A DNA stretch of 64,000 nt from Dorea sp. AF36-15AT (GCF_003477705.1 NZ_QUDV01000010.1:49245-113244), one strand, 5' to 3'. Shown: positions 34,801-44,180, numbered from the stretch's first letter. Notes: generated from the letters alone by a model not told the origin. Numbers and translations are program-made.

Positions 34801-36248
34801 AGATCTCCTGTCTGAAGCTGGTCTTCACCGGCTGCCTTTTCTACCGTAATCTTAATATCTTCCAGATTGCCTTCCGGATATACATGGTTGGTATCCGGAA
34901 TCTTATGATTAAAGGTATATGTCACAACAGTTTTACCGTCTTTAGTAGTTTCCGTCTTATCCGGATTTTTATACAATTGATTTGCGTACACCAGGGTATT
35001 GATGTCATCCACCTGCATATAATCGCCAAGCTGATCGGTAAGAGTAATGAATCCAGCATCACTTGGATCCTCACCCTGATCGACCTGGGTAGGTGACTGC
35101 GCAGAAGATATAATTTCATCTTCAATCTGAGTAAAGATATTTTTCAGTTCATCTGCTTTTGTTGCTACTTTGTAATATGCCACATCCTGACCTTTACTAT
35201 CCTTCGCACGGGTTCCCAGCTTCTTATATGTCTCCGCATCCGGATAATTGCTGGACAGACCATGCATAAATGCATTAAATTTTTCTTTAGCACTCCATGA
35301 TCCACTTCCGGAATGTCCGGTAATGCTGACATCCGCACCGCTAAATATACCAATGGTGTAAATATCTGCATCTGCTTTTATCGTTTTTGCAGATGTGATT
35401 GCATCGTTAGCCACACCATCAACAAAACCAGACTGGTGATTCGGCTCTCCATCTGTAAAAAATATAACAACTCTTTTGACATTCTTTCTATCAGCGTTAT
35501 TATTCGCATCAGTTTTACTCTGATCCACAAGCGTCTTTGTCAGATCCATCGCATAATCAGCTGCTGTAGCGCCTGCTGAATGAAGTGAACTGACTTTTGT
35601 CTTCAATTCTGATTTATTTCCACTTGTGTAAGCCTTATATCCACTGACAACCTGCGTATAATTATACCAATATAAGTTTTGCCTGTACTGGTCATTTCCA
35701 ACTTTACTCGTCTTATCACCGGCAAACTTTACAACTGCGATACGATTCTGCTTATTCTTATCTGCCCTTTGATCATTGACAGTTGCTGAACCGTCAATAA
35801 AACTGTTCACTGCCACTTTAAGTGCATCTATTCTTTTGGTTCTGTCAGCACTGCCCATCGGATCATCCATACTTCCCGATACATCAAGAACCAGTACGAT
35901 ATCCAGCGGCACTGTAGTCTGCCCTGTAATCTTGGCAGTCGAAGATAATGCAGACAAGCCTACCAGAAAATCTGAATCAGCACCTTTCTTGATCGTTGCT
36001 GTGCCGGACTCTTTTTCCCGGCTGGTAAGAGTCACATCACCTGCCGATACAGACTTGTCCGTCCATATACGCCCCACATTCTTTGTACTGTCATCCAATG
36101 CATTTGCATCGTGCCAGTTATTTATAGTTACATTGTCTGCCGTTGCAGTCCTGGCAGCATTCTCTGCGGCATTCACCTGCTGTGGCCATAGACTAAATAC
36201 CATGACAGCTGCAATGATAAATACCAATAACGACGTCTTCTTCTTCAT
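31872..36248 (-). CDS. large surface protein: VWA domain plus five isopeptide pilin-type domains
   Basis: The 1458-residue protein has a signal peptide (ending near VNAAEN), a von Willebrand A domain with an intact MIDAS (D122, S124, S126 in LDVSGSMDD), a middle region, and from about residue 740 five Spy0128/FctA-like domains beginning with LKGSKTF, AKKTLHGR, ITGSKTL, VNKTLEGR and VKKLTGK and ending in Glu-bearing strands such as YTVSEV. These form Lys-Asn isopeptide bonds in other Gram-positive pilins. The C terminus has RRGVATGDNS, a membrane helix and RRKRR, a non-LPxTG sorting signal. It looks like a shaft or tip adhesin; no partner pilin or sortase lies beside it. Confidence 0.88.
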   Translation of the reverse strand: MKKKTSLLVFIIAAVMVFSLWPQQVNAAENAARTATADNVTINNWHDANALDDSTKNVGRIWTDKSVSAGDVTLTSREKESGTATIKKGADSDFLVGLSALSSTAKITGQTTVPLDIVLVLDVSGSMDDPMGSADRTKRIDALKVAVNSFIDGSATVNDQRADKNKQNRIAVVKFAGDKTSKVGNDQYRQNLYWYNYTQVVSGYKAYTSGNKSELKTKVSSLHSAGATAADYAMDLTKTLVDQSKTDANNNADRKNVKRVVIFFTDGEPNHQSGFVDGVANDAITSAKTIKADADIYTIGIFSGADVSITGHSGSGSWSAKEKFNAFMHGLSSNYPDAETYKKLGTRAKDSKGQDVAYYKVATKADELKNIFTQIEDEIISSAQSPTQVDQGEDPSDAGFITLTDQLGDYMQVDDINTLVYANQLYKNPDKTETTKDGKTVVTYTFNHKIPDTNHVYPEGNLEDIKITVEKAAGEDQLQTGDLVTVKIPANLIPLRYYEVKSDGSMTIDETYPMRLFYDVSLKAGVEEKLANPDAQLKAYIDANKDENHQVHFYSNKYDQNQTGAESGGVGAYAKFEPAETNDFYYFQNDTVLYTDEACTTPATGSIDTTGATTYYYQRNYYVLGDDGKAVSRTNTVTIPGNSNLMLGNYATKNTGEEYYIPAGTPRTTSLTYFAEDKAEGANKTNTASKSINPVWDENYKGAHITTYLGNNGRLTIGLPDEPVTLTGDTALKGSKTFIGRDMKANEAFEFTLTAADDATKTAIQNEKVKIAANGNKAIVAGAKDGATKAFQFGDVTFTEEGTYTFNINETVPQTQAGGMTYDSHTAQVTIVVTRDTENIGKLKAEVTYNNRSASDVTDRAVFANRYDASTEVTGGTKADISAKKTLHGRNLRAGEFQFKLTTRPADGSNGTVLQEKQNGADGSIAFDSISYKTSDTAAGASAVVLDKAVEAGYAVKSTDADGNTVYTLSYRIYEDTENGTNSNGISVVTETYDFTVTVTDHGNGVLTAVTNYPNGQNQFEFVNQYGTEPVPVEITGSKTLAHDTSLTPADITGKFTFTLEALTEGAPMPAQTTAVNDAAGNVDFGRITFTTDLLQDAITTDSGVRTKEFEYKVTESGSAAGVTNDANASIGKIFKLTLTDDGNGNLTVTRNPADGPLFSFTNTYRVAELPSSITDQVKVNKTLEGRTLKEGEFNFELVEDGNVVATGSNDADGNVVFSSITYTQPGSHVYTVREVKGGETGVTYDDHSYLVYTQITDNGDGTLGVTHQAVSSEENDELIPAEGNTVTFNNIYKAEPATVTIEAVKKLTGKELKDGEFTFQLKDVNGKVIAEAKNDVSGKIKFENLKFEDEGTYEYTVSEVNDKQTGITYDEREFKVTVKVSDNGEGTLSAETDSDDIVFTNSYKAPKDGKTTDTPKKPDKARRGVATGDNSHMVLYLVLMIAAAAAVSMVIIRRKRR

Positions 36249-36343
36249 CTTCAGCTCTCCTTCCGTTTTTATCTTTTTATTATATAATGCTTTCTATTTT
36301 TTGACATCGTCCGTTTTTGAACAAATTTGGACATTTACATAAA

Positions 36344-36385
36344 AATAACAGGAGATTTCTCCGAAATCTCCCGCTTTCTGTTATT
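36344..36385 (-). terminator. terminator after the spoIIQ-like gene
   Basis: ATAACAGGAGATTTC pairs with the block GAAATCTCC..CTTTCTGTTAT around TCC; a T-rich tract follows on the minus strand. The stem reaches into the last codons. Confidence 0.75.
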
Positions 36386-37157
36386 CTCCCATATAGTCTG
36401 TCGGATTCACCGGCTGTCCATCTTTCTTCATGGCATAATATACATTACAGCCCTCCAGTGAATAGTATTTGGTCGGCTTGCTGACATAGCCCACTACCGT
36501 ATTTGCTTCAACGGTATCTCCCACATTCAGCGGTACCTCTTTCAGTTGACCGATCAATAGTTCATATCCATTTCCCAGATCCAGATTAACCGTCGTACCA
36601 GTCTGTGCAGTTACATCGATCGACTTGACAATACCCGCTGCTCCTGCGATCACCTGATCTCCTTCTGCTCCGGAAATAATCAGTGCCGGATTATACTTGA
36701 ACTGATCCAATGTGGAAAAATACACGGTCTTATCCATGCTGTAATTCATAATTACCTGTCCGTCTACCGGCCATAACAGCTCACTATCTTCGGTAAAATG
36801 ATAAGATGTACCACTTCCAGATGTCGCTACACTTCCTGTACCGCTCTGATCTGTTCCTTCCGTACTCTGATTATCCTCTTCCGACTTGTTCTGTTCCATC
36901 TTTTGATCCTGTTTTTCGTCATTCTGATTCTCAGTATCTATCGTCAGCTTGTCTGTATTTGCTGATTTTGCCGATACCTTGCTATTACTATCCTTTTTTT
37001 TCGTGCTGTCTGCCTGCTGCTCCTGTTCATCCTGCTGTCCGGATTTCCGATAATTCGTCAGTGTATAAGTTCCTGCGATTACCACCGCCGCTACAAAACA
37101 GAGCGCAATACCTATAGACGCACGCCTTCTTGCCGAAGGCTTTTTCCTCTTCTTCAT
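36381..37157 (-). CDS. spoIIQ: SpoIIQ-like protein with inactive LytM (M23) domain
   Basis: The 258-residue product starts at the ATG at 37157 (AGAGG eight bases upstream). It has one membrane helix, a Gln/Glu/Ser-rich linker and a LytM fold (about residues 150-250). All zinc-ligand places are changed: the expected HxxxD block reads NPALIISGAEGD and the HxH block reads NVYYAMKKDGQPVNP. SpoIIQ in B. subtilis is also an inactive LytM protein that bridges forespore and mother-cell membranes with SpoIIIAH. spoIID lies just upstream, as in Bacillus, which supports the identity. Confidence 0.82.
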   Translation of the reverse strand: MKKRKKPSARRRASIGIALCFVAAVVIAGTYTLTNYRKSGQQDEQEQQADSTKKKDSNSKVSAKSANTDKLTIDTENQNDEKQDQKMEQNKSEEDNQSTEGTDQSGTGSVATSGSGTSYHFTEDSELLWPVDGQVIMNYSMDKTVYFSTLDQFKYNPALIISGAEGDQVIAGAAGIVKSIDVTAQTGTTVNLDLGNGYELLIGQLKEVPLNVGDTVEANTVVGYVSKPTKYYSLEGCNVYYAMKKDGQPVNPTDYMGE

Positions 37158-37199
37158 ATTCATCACCTCTGGCTATATTTTTGCCAGAAGCAGGGCTTC

Positions 37200-38087
37200 T
37201 TATTCAGTACTGTTCACAATATCTGCAACTTCTTTTAATTCTGTTCCTTCGAAAAAATATTCCAGAATTTCATCATATGTTTTACCATCTTTTGCCATTT
37301 TATTAGCCGAATACTGACTGAGCCCCAGTCCATGTCCTACACCCCGTGTAGTCACTCTTAGCTTCCCATCGTATTTCTGAAGTACAAAACTTCCGGATGC
37401 CAGCTTATATTTTTCACGAAATTCCTCTCCGCTCATAGACTCATCTCCCACCTGCACAGAAGTCACATATCCTGCTGTATCCGTTTCCGTAACGCTGACT
37501 TCCATATCATCCAGGATCTTCGTCTGAATCTGTTCTCTGGATTCTATATCATATGGACACTCTTTAATTTTCAGATATGGATAATCCTCACTCCCAAGTA
37601 CCTCTTTGCCGTCTCTTGTATTGCCATTGGTCAACCGGCAGTACGGTACATAAGCAAGCTGTTCTCCATACATAAGTACTTGTCCTTCCGTGTCATCCCA
37701 TGCATTTTTCAGACGGTTATAATTCTTCCTATAGCTTCCAGATCCCCACTGCTCACGCATGTCATCATTTGTCCAGTATCCATCATTGAATACCGTCTGA
37801 CTTCCATTATCCTTAATCTGTGTATATACGGTTGTCCGCACCAGAACTGCCTGTGCTCTCAGTGCTTCTTTTTCATACGAGACCGGAATTTCTTTTGCCA
37901 TCCTTCCGATACAGTAATCCTCTAAAGGCACATCCATTTCTTTCCCGTCACGCTCTGCTTTCACCTGCATGGTATCTACTGTTTTGGATGCAGGAACTGC
38001 CTGCCCATTCATAAATACGGTAATCACATACGGTAACAGCACGATAATAATCAGATATGAACCCAGTCGTTTTAATTTTTGTAGCAT
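37200..38087 (-). CDS. spoIID: stage II sporulation protein D
   Basis: The 295-residue product starts at the ATG at 38087. It has one membrane helix, then the SpoIID blocks LEDYCIGRMAKEIPVSYEKE (catalytic Glu region), RAQAVLVRTTVY, and the terminal GVGHGLGLSQYSANKMAKDG. SpoIID is a lytic transglycosylase that with SpoIIP drives engulfment in sporulation. Its ribosome-binding site GGGAGG sits inside a hairpin that also looks like the glgP terminator. Confidence 0.92.
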   Translation of the reverse strand: MLQKLKRLGSYLIIIVLLPYVITVFMNGQAVPASKTVDTMQVKAERDGKEMDVPLEDYCIGRMAKEIPVSYEKEALRAQAVLVRTTVYTQIKDNGSQTVFNDGYWTNDDMREQWGSGSYRKNYNRLKNAWDDTEGQVLMYGEQLAYVPYCRLTNGNTRDGKEVLGSEDYPYLKIKECPYDIESREQIQTKILDDMEVSVTETDTAGYVTSVQVGDESMSGEEFREKYKLASGSFVLQKYDGKLRVTTRGVGHGLGLSQYSANKMAKDGKTYDEILEYFFEGTELKEVADIVNSTE

Positions 38088-38092
38088 AAAAA

Positions 38093-38120
38093 ATCCTCCC
38101 ATAGGATTCTATGAGAGGAT
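38093..38120 (-). terminator. hairpin overlapping the spoIID ribosome-binding site
   Basis: On the minus strand ATCCTCTCATAG (38109-38120) pairs with CTATGGGAGGAT (38093-38104) and is followed by six T residues before the spoIID ATG. It would end glgP transcription or hide the spoIID ribosome-binding site in read-through mRNA. Confidence 0.75.
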
Positions 38121-38167
38121 CTTTTGTTTTATTCAGCACTGTATCTGATTTTTATGGTCTGATTCGA

Positions 38168-40630
38168 TTATGCTTCAACCTTAATCTTATGCAGATGCCA
38201 GATCTCTTTTGCGTACTCTTCAATTGTTCTGTCGGAAGAGAACTTACCACAGCATGCAGTATTCAGAAGTGCCATTCTAGCCCATCCTTCTCTGTCTTTG
38301 TATGCTGCTTCTACACGCTCCTGTGCTTCTGCGTAAGAACGGAAATCTTTCAGAATGAAATACATATCTGCGCGGTCGCTGCAATTTGTATTCAACAGAC
38401 TGTTGTACAGATCGCGGTAACGCTCTGTATCTCCATCTGCATATGTGCCATCTACCAACTGGTCTACAACTCTGCGGATATCTGCATCATTATTGTAGAT
38501 CTCGTAAGGATTGTATCCGCCATTCTTCTCGTAATTCATAACTTCATCAGAGCTCATTCCGAAGATAAATGCATTCTCAGAACCTACTTCTTCTACGATC
38601 TCAACATTGGCTCCATCCATGGTTCCAAGTGTCGGAGCACCATTCAGCATGAATTTCATATTACCTGTACCGGATGCTTCCTTTGATGCAGTTGAAATCT
38701 GCTCGCTGACATCTGCTGCTGCGAAGATCCATTCTGCATTTGATACGCGGTAATCTTCGATAAATACTACCTTGATCTTACCGTTGATACTGCGGTCATT
38801 ATTGATCACATCTGCTACAGAGTTGATCAGCTTGATAATCTCTTTCGCACGAATATATCCTGCAGAAGCTTTTGCTCCAAAGATAAATGTACGAGGATAG
38901 AAACTCAGTTCCGGATGCTCTTTAATCTTATTATACAGGTACATTACATGCATAATGTTCAGAAGCTGACGTTTGTACTCGTGCAGACGTTTTACCTGTA
39001 CATCGAAAATGGATCTCGGATCCACTTCGATTCCATTATGCTCAAGGATGTATTTTGCCAGACGCTCTTTGTTCTTGTATTTAATATCCATGAACTCCTG
39101 CTGTGCCTTCGGGTCATCTACATATTTCTTCAGACCGGACATCAGTGACAGGTCTGTAGCCCATGCTTTTGTACCAAGCTTTTCAGTTACCCAGGAAGCA
39201 AGCAGCGGATTACCGTGCATCAGGAAACGTCTCTGAGTGATACCATTGGTCTTGTTGTTGAATTTCTCAGGCATCATCTCATAGAAATCCTTCAGTTCAC
39301 GTTTCTTCAGAATCTCTGTGTGCAGTCTTGCTACACCGTTGACAGAGTAACCAGCTACGATTGCAAGATTTGCCATTCTCACCTGACCATCTCTCAAGAT
39401 ACCCATTGTTCTCTTCTTATCTTCATTGCCAGGATACATCTCTTCTACCTGGATGATGAAACGACGATCAATTTCCTGAATGATCTGATATATTCTCGGA
39501 AGCAGTCTTGAGAACAGGTCGATCGGCCATTTCTCCAGTGCTTCTGCCATAATTGTATGGTTGGTATATGCACATGCTTTCGTTGTAACATCCCATGCCT
39601 CCTGCCATTCCAGGTGGTAATCATCCAGCAGGATACGCATCAGCTCTGCAACTGCAACAGTCGGATGCGTATCATTCATCTGGAAGGTTGCTTTCTCATA
39701 AAGCTTGCGGATATCGTCATGATTTCTCATGTATTTGTCTACTGCTGCCTGAAGACTTGCAGATACAAAGAAATACTGCTGTTTCAGACGAAGCTCTTTA
39801 CCTGCATAGTGATTATCATTTGGATAAAGCACTTCTACGATCGTCTTAGCAAGGTTCTGCTGTTCTACCGCTTTGTGGTAATCACCCTTGTCAAATGAAT
39901 CCAGCTGGAAGTCCACGATCGGCTCTGCATCCCAGATACGCAGTGTATTAACCTGGTTATTATCATATCCGACGATCGGATAATCATACGGAACAGCCAG
40001 TACAGACTCATAATTCTCCTGTTTGAACAGAGTCTTTCCTGTCTCATCATCATATTCTACGCGGATATTGCCACCGAAACGAATCTCTTTGGCATATTCC
40101 GGTCTGCGAAGTTCAAACGGATTACCATATTTCAGCCAATTATCCGGCTTCTCTACCTGATATCCATTCTCAATCTTCTGCTTGAACATACCATAACGGT
40201 AACGAATACCACATCCATATGCAGCATATCCAAGAGATGCCAGAGAATCCAGGAAACAGGCAGCCAGACGGCCGAGACCGCCGTTGCCCAGTGCCGGATC
40301 CGGTTCCTGATCCTCTACAAAGTTCAGATCGATTCCCAGTTCATCCAGAGCTTCCTTCACATCCTCATAAGCCGTCATATTGATCAGGTTGTTACCCAGT
40401 GCACGACCCATCAGGAACTCCATGGACATATAGTAGACAATCTTAGGATCATCCTTTGTGAGCTGTTTCTGTGTTGCGATCCAGTTCTCAACAATCATAT
40501 CCTTTACTGCATAAGATACTGACTGATACTGCTCCTGCGGAGTTGCCTCGTCAAGTTCCTTACGGAACAGTCTTCTGCAGTTGTCCATTACATCCTTTTT
40601 AAATTCTGTCTTACTAATTTTTAAACTCAT
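38168..40630 (-). CDS. glgP: glycogen phosphorylase
   Basis: The 820-residue protein has the GlgP landmarks NGGLGRLAACFLDSLA, FNDTHP-like QMNDTHPTVAVAE, the PLP block EASGTGNMKFMLNGA with its lysine, and GTMDGANVEI. It releases glucose-1-phosphate from glycogen or maltodextrin. Length is standard. It is a single gene by context, between ileS and spoIID. Confidence 0.96.
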   Translation of the reverse strand: MSLKISKTEFKKDVMDNCRRLFRKELDEATPQEQYQSVSYAVKDMIVENWIATQKQLTKDDPKIVYYMSMEFLMGRALGNNLINMTAYEDVKEALDELGIDLNFVEDQEPDPALGNGGLGRLAACFLDSLASLGYAAYGCGIRYRYGMFKQKIENGYQVEKPDNWLKYGNPFELRRPEYAKEIRFGGNIRVEYDDETGKTLFKQENYESVLAVPYDYPIVGYDNNQVNTLRIWDAEPIVDFQLDSFDKGDYHKAVEQQNLAKTIVEVLYPNDNHYAGKELRLKQQYFFVSASLQAAVDKYMRNHDDIRKLYEKATFQMNDTHPTVAVAELMRILLDDYHLEWQEAWDVTTKACAYTNHTIMAEALEKWPIDLFSRLLPRIYQIIQEIDRRFIIQVEEMYPGNEDKKRTMGILRDGQVRMANLAIVAGYSVNGVARLHTEILKKRELKDFYEMMPEKFNNKTNGITQRRFLMHGNPLLASWVTEKLGTKAWATDLSLMSGLKKYVDDPKAQQEFMDIKYKNKERLAKYILEHNGIEVDPRSIFDVQVKRLHEYKRQLLNIMHVMYLYNKIKEHPELSFYPRTFIFGAKASAGYIRAKEIIKLINSVADVINNDRSINGKIKVVFIEDYRVSNAEWIFAAADVSEQISTASKEASGTGNMKFMLNGAPTLGTMDGANVEIVEEVGSENAFIFGMSSDEVMNYEKNGGYNPYEIYNNDADIRRVVDQLVDGTYADGDTERYRDLYNSLLNTNCSDRADMYFILKDFRSYAEAQERVEAAYKDREGWARMALLNTACCGKFSSDRTIEEYAKEIWHLHKIKVEA

Positions 40631-40645
40631 ATATTCCCAGTCCTT

Positions 40646-43600
40646 TTACATTTTTGCTACGCCAAGCGTTACATTTTCTCCGTTGATCTTCCACTCTTTG
40701 ACATATCCTGCAGGTTCAGCTTTCTGTACGCTGACTGCCAGTGTCTCAGTTCCGATCATATCTGCATTGTCTGCAAATACCTTCTCAGCCTTCTCTGTAC
40801 CTGTATAAGTTACTGTGATCTTATCCATTACCTCGAAATCTGCTTCTTTACGCATGGTCTGAATCTTACTGATGATTTCTCTTACGAATCCTTCTTCCAG
40901 AAGTTCCGGTGTCAGATTCGTATCCAGTACTACGGTAATTCCGTTATCATTTTCAGATACATATCCTTCCATCTGAGCAGTCTCAATCAGCAGGTCTTCA
41001 CGGAAGAGAGTAATCTCCTGTCCATTTACATCCAGTTTCAGAGCCTCTGTCGCATTCAGCTCATCCATTGCTGCGTTGCCATCCAACGAAGAAAGCACCG
41101 CTTTAATGCCGCCAAGCATCTTACCGTATTTCGGTCCGACTGTCTTAAGCTGTGGTTTGAATGAATAAGAAGTAAAGCTTCTTACATCCTGTGTAAATGT
41201 TACAGCTTTTACATTCAGCTCGTCTTTTACAATATCCTGATAGAATTCCGGCAATACCTTATCTGCCTTTACAAACATCTGACCGATTGGCTGACGGTTC
41301 TTGATATTAGCTGTGTTACGGCATGCACGACCCATTACTACCAGCTTCAGGACTTCGTCCATATTATTTTCCAGTTCTGTATCGATATGATTCTCGTGTA
41401 CAGCCGGGAAGTCACACAGGTGAATACTTTCCGGAGCTGAAGCGTCAATACTTCTAACCAGGTTCTGGTAAATCTCTTCTGTCATAAATGGAATCATTGG
41501 AGCTGCTGCTTTGCTGCATTCTACCAGTGCAGTATACAGAGTCATATAAGCATTGATCTTATCCTGCTCCATTCCTTTTGCCCAGAAACGCTCACGGCTT
41601 CTTCTTACATACCAATTACTCATATCATCCACGAAATCCTGCAATGCTCTCGCAGCTTCCGGGATGCGGTAATTGCCGAGGTCATAATCTACCTCTTTAA
41701 TCATACTATTCAACTTGGACAGCAGCCATTTATCCATAACGGATAATTTCTCATAATCCAGTGTATATTTGGTAGCATCAAATTCATCGATGTTCGCATA
41801 CAGTACAAAGAATGCATAAGTATTCCACAGAGTACCCATGAATTTTCTCTGTCCTTCTACTACAGCCTTGCCATGGAAACGGTTCGGCAGCCATGGTGCA
41901 CTATTGACATAGAAATACCAACGGATCGCATCTGCACCGTACTTCTCCAGTGCATCAAACGGATCTACCGCATTACCCTTAGACTTACTCATCTTCTGAC
42001 CATTTTCATCCTGCACATGTCCAAGAACGATAACGTTCTCATATGGTGCTTTGTTGAAGATCAGTGTTGAAATTGCAAGCAGTGAGTAGAACCATCCACG
42101 AGTCTGGTCAACGGCTTCTGAAATAAACTGTGCCGGGAACTGCTGTTCAAACAGTTCTTTATTCTCAAATGGATAATGATGCTGTGCAAATGGCATAGAA
42201 CCACTGTCAAACCAGCAATCAATTACTTCCGGTACACGGTGCATTGGCTTACCGCACTTCGGACACTTAATGGTCACTTCATCGATGTATGGACGGTGAA
42301 GTTCGATATTATCCGGACAGTTATCAGACATGCTCTTCAGCTCTTCGATACTTCCGATTGAATGCTGATGTCCGCATTCACATTCCCAGATATTCAGCGG
42401 AGTACCCCAGTAACGGTTACGGCTGATGCCCCAGTCCTGTACATTTTCAAGCCAGTCTCCGAACCGTCCCTTACCAATACTTTCCGGGATCCAGTTGATC
42501 GTGTTATTATTAGCGATCAGTTCATCCTTCACATCTGTCATCTTGATGAACCATGACTCTCTTGCGTAGTAGATCAGCGGAGTATCACATCTCCAGCAGT
42601 GCGGGTAGCTATGCTCGAACTTCGGTGCGTCAAAGAGAAGTCCTCTTCCGTCCAGATCTTTCAGGACTTCCGGGTCAGCTTTCTTAACAAATAATCCGGC
42701 AAATGGAGTTGTCTCTCCCATGTTACCTTTTTCATCTACTAACTGTACAAATGGGAAGTTATATTTACGTCCAACCTTAGCATCATCTTCACCAAATGCA
42801 GGTGCAATGTGTACAACACCGGTACCATCTGTCAGTGTTACATAATCATCACATGTAACGAAGAAACATTTCTTGTTCTGTTTTGCTGCGCAGTCTGCTG
42901 CACACTGATATAACGGCTCATATTCTTTGTATTCCAGATCTTTTCCTTTGTAAGTCTCCAGTACCTCGTATGCCGGCTTGCCATCTTCAGCGAGCTTGCC
43001 AAGTACAGTATCCAGAAGTGCAGATGCCATATAATAGGTATATCCGTCTACACATTTTACTTTAGCATATTCTTCTTCCGGATTCACACAAAGACCGATA
43101 TTAGACGGTAATGTCCAAGGTGTAGTTGTCCATGCCAGGAAATAAGTATCCTCACCTTTTACCTTAAAGCGAACAATTGCTGAACGCTCTTTTACATCTT
43201 TGTATCCCTGCGCTACTTCCTGAGCTGACAGCGGAGTTCCGCAGCGAGGACAGTAAGGTACAATCTTGAATCCCTTATAAAGAAGTCCTTTATCCCAGAT
43301 CTTCTTCAAAGCCCACCACTCAGACTCGATAAAGTTATTATCATAAGTAACATATGGATTATCCATATCTGCCCAGAAACCTACGGTGCTTGAGAAATCT
43401 TCCCACATTCCTTTATATTTCCAGACACTCTCTTTACATTTGTTAATGAACGGCTCCAGACCATACTCTTCGATCTGATCCTTTCCATCCAAGCCCAAGA
43501 GCTTTTCAACTTCCAGTTCAACCGGCAGTCCGTGCGTATCCCATCCTGCCTTACGAGGTACCATATATCCTTTCATAGTACGATATCTCGGAATCATATC

Positions 43601-43795
43601 TTTGATAACACGAGTCAGTACATGACCGATATGCGGTTTACCATTGGCCGTCGGAGGTCCATCATAGAATGTATAGGTCTCTCCCTCTTTACGATTTTCC
43701 ATACTCTTTTCAAAAATATGATTTTCTTCCCAGAACTTCTCAGTCTCTTTTTCACGATCTACAAACTTGAGATCGGTAGACACTTTCTTGTACAT
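40646..43795 (-). CDS. ileS: isoleucine--tRNA ligase
   Basis: The 1049-residue product starts at the ATG at 43795 (AAGGAGG upstream); longer readings run back into the T-box. Signature motifs are GPPTANGKPHIGH (HIGH) and KMSKSKGN (KMSKS), with the editing domain between and a C-terminal anticodon domain. The lack of a C-terminal zinc tail and the block LDTNLTPELLEEGFVREI fit the eukaryote-like IleS type found in many clostridia. It is controlled by an Ile-specific T-box. Confidence 0.96.
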   Translation of the reverse strand: MYKKVSTDLKFVDREKETEKFWEENHIFEKSMENRKEGETYTFYDGPPTANGKPHIGHVLTRVIKDMIPRYRTMKGYMVPRKAGWDTHGLPVELEVEKLLGLDGKDQIEEYGLEPFINKCKESVWKYKGMWEDFSSTVGFWADMDNPYVTYDNNFIESEWWALKKIWDKGLLYKGFKIVPYCPRCGTPLSAQEVAQGYKDVKERSAIVRFKVKGEDTYFLAWTTTPWTLPSNIGLCVNPEEEYAKVKCVDGYTYYMASALLDTVLGKLAEDGKPAYEVLETYKGKDLEYKEYEPLYQCAADCAAKQNKKCFFVTCDDYVTLTDGTGVVHIAPAFGEDDAKVGRKYNFPFVQLVDEKGNMGETTPFAGLFVKKADPEVLKDLDGRGLLFDAPKFEHSYPHCWRCDTPLIYYARESWFIKMTDVKDELIANNNTINWIPESIGKGRFGDWLENVQDWGISRNRYWGTPLNIWECECGHQHSIGSIEELKSMSDNCPDNIELHRPYIDEVTIKCPKCGKPMHRVPEVIDCWFDSGSMPFAQHHYPFENKELFEQQFPAQFISEAVDQTRGWFYSLLAISTLIFNKAPYENVIVLGHVQDENGQKMSKSKGNAVDPFDALEKYGADAIRWYFYVNSAPWLPNRFHGKAVVEGQRKFMGTLWNTYAFFVLYANIDEFDATKYTLDYEKLSVMDKWLLSKLNSMIKEVDYDLGNYRIPEAARALQDFVDDMSNWYVRRSRERFWAKGMEQDKINAYMTLYTALVECSKAAAPMIPFMTEEIYQNLVRSIDASAPESIHLCDFPAVHENHIDTELENNMDEVLKLVVMGRACRNTANIKNRQPIGQMFVKADKVLPEFYQDIVKDELNVKAVTFTQDVRSFTSYSFKPQLKTVGPKYGKMLGGIKAVLSSLDGNAAMDELNATEALKLDVNGQEITLFREDLLIETAQMEGYVSENDNGITVVLDTNLTPELLEEGFVREIISKIQTMRKEADFEVMDKITVTYTGTEKAEKVFADNADMIGTETLAVSVQKAEPAGYVKEWKINGENVTLGVAKM

Positions 43796-43861
43796 AATCT
43801 TCCTCCTTAATAATAGTTTGAAGTGCGTTTTGTATGATCTGCAGTAACTATCCTGCAATAG

Positions 43862-44126
43862 AAAAAGCTCCCATCCTGAATAGGACGAAAGCTCTATAAC
43901 CTCGTTTGTAACCACCTAAACATACTTCTCTGATATGTCTGCCCTGTAACGGGAGCAATACCGCCGCAATCTACCGGATCTGGCATCCATCTGTCATTCT
44001 TCTTTCGATCAACGGAACTCGGAAGTGATATTCAGATACAATCTAGTCGCACCGGGCTCTCACCACCCCCGATTCGCTTTGCCTTTCCAAAGTATCCTAC
44101 TGTCTTCGTCAAAGTTTTTTACATAC
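43862..44126 (-). ncRNA. T-box leader, isoleucine specific, with terminator
   Basis: On the minus strand a stem I region ends in a specifier loop GAATATCACTTCC (about 44022-44034) that offers the Ile codon ATC followed by A. The T-box antiterminator block GGTGGTTACAAACGAGG is at about 43895-43915, and the terminator AGCTTTCGTCCT / AGGATGGGAGCT followed by T residues is at 43862-43893. Uncharged tRNA-Ile would favour readthrough into ileS. Confidence 0.88.
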
Positions 44127-44132
44127 GCTGAT

Positions 44133-44162
44133 ATTATAGTAGAAAATCTCAGCATTCGTCAA
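44133..44162 (-). promoter_or_regulatory. promoter for T-box-ileS
   Basis: On the minus strand TTGACG (44157-44162), 18 bases, TATAAT (44133-44138). It starts the leader near 44126. Confidence 0.75.
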
Positions 44163-44180
44163 GGGGTTTTCTGTCTTTTC

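Noticed and set aside
43796..43915. A longer N terminus for ileS reaching back to 43915
   Set aside because: This stretch is the T-box terminator/antiterminator region, and the ATG at 43795 has AAGGAGG before it and the conserved IleS start.
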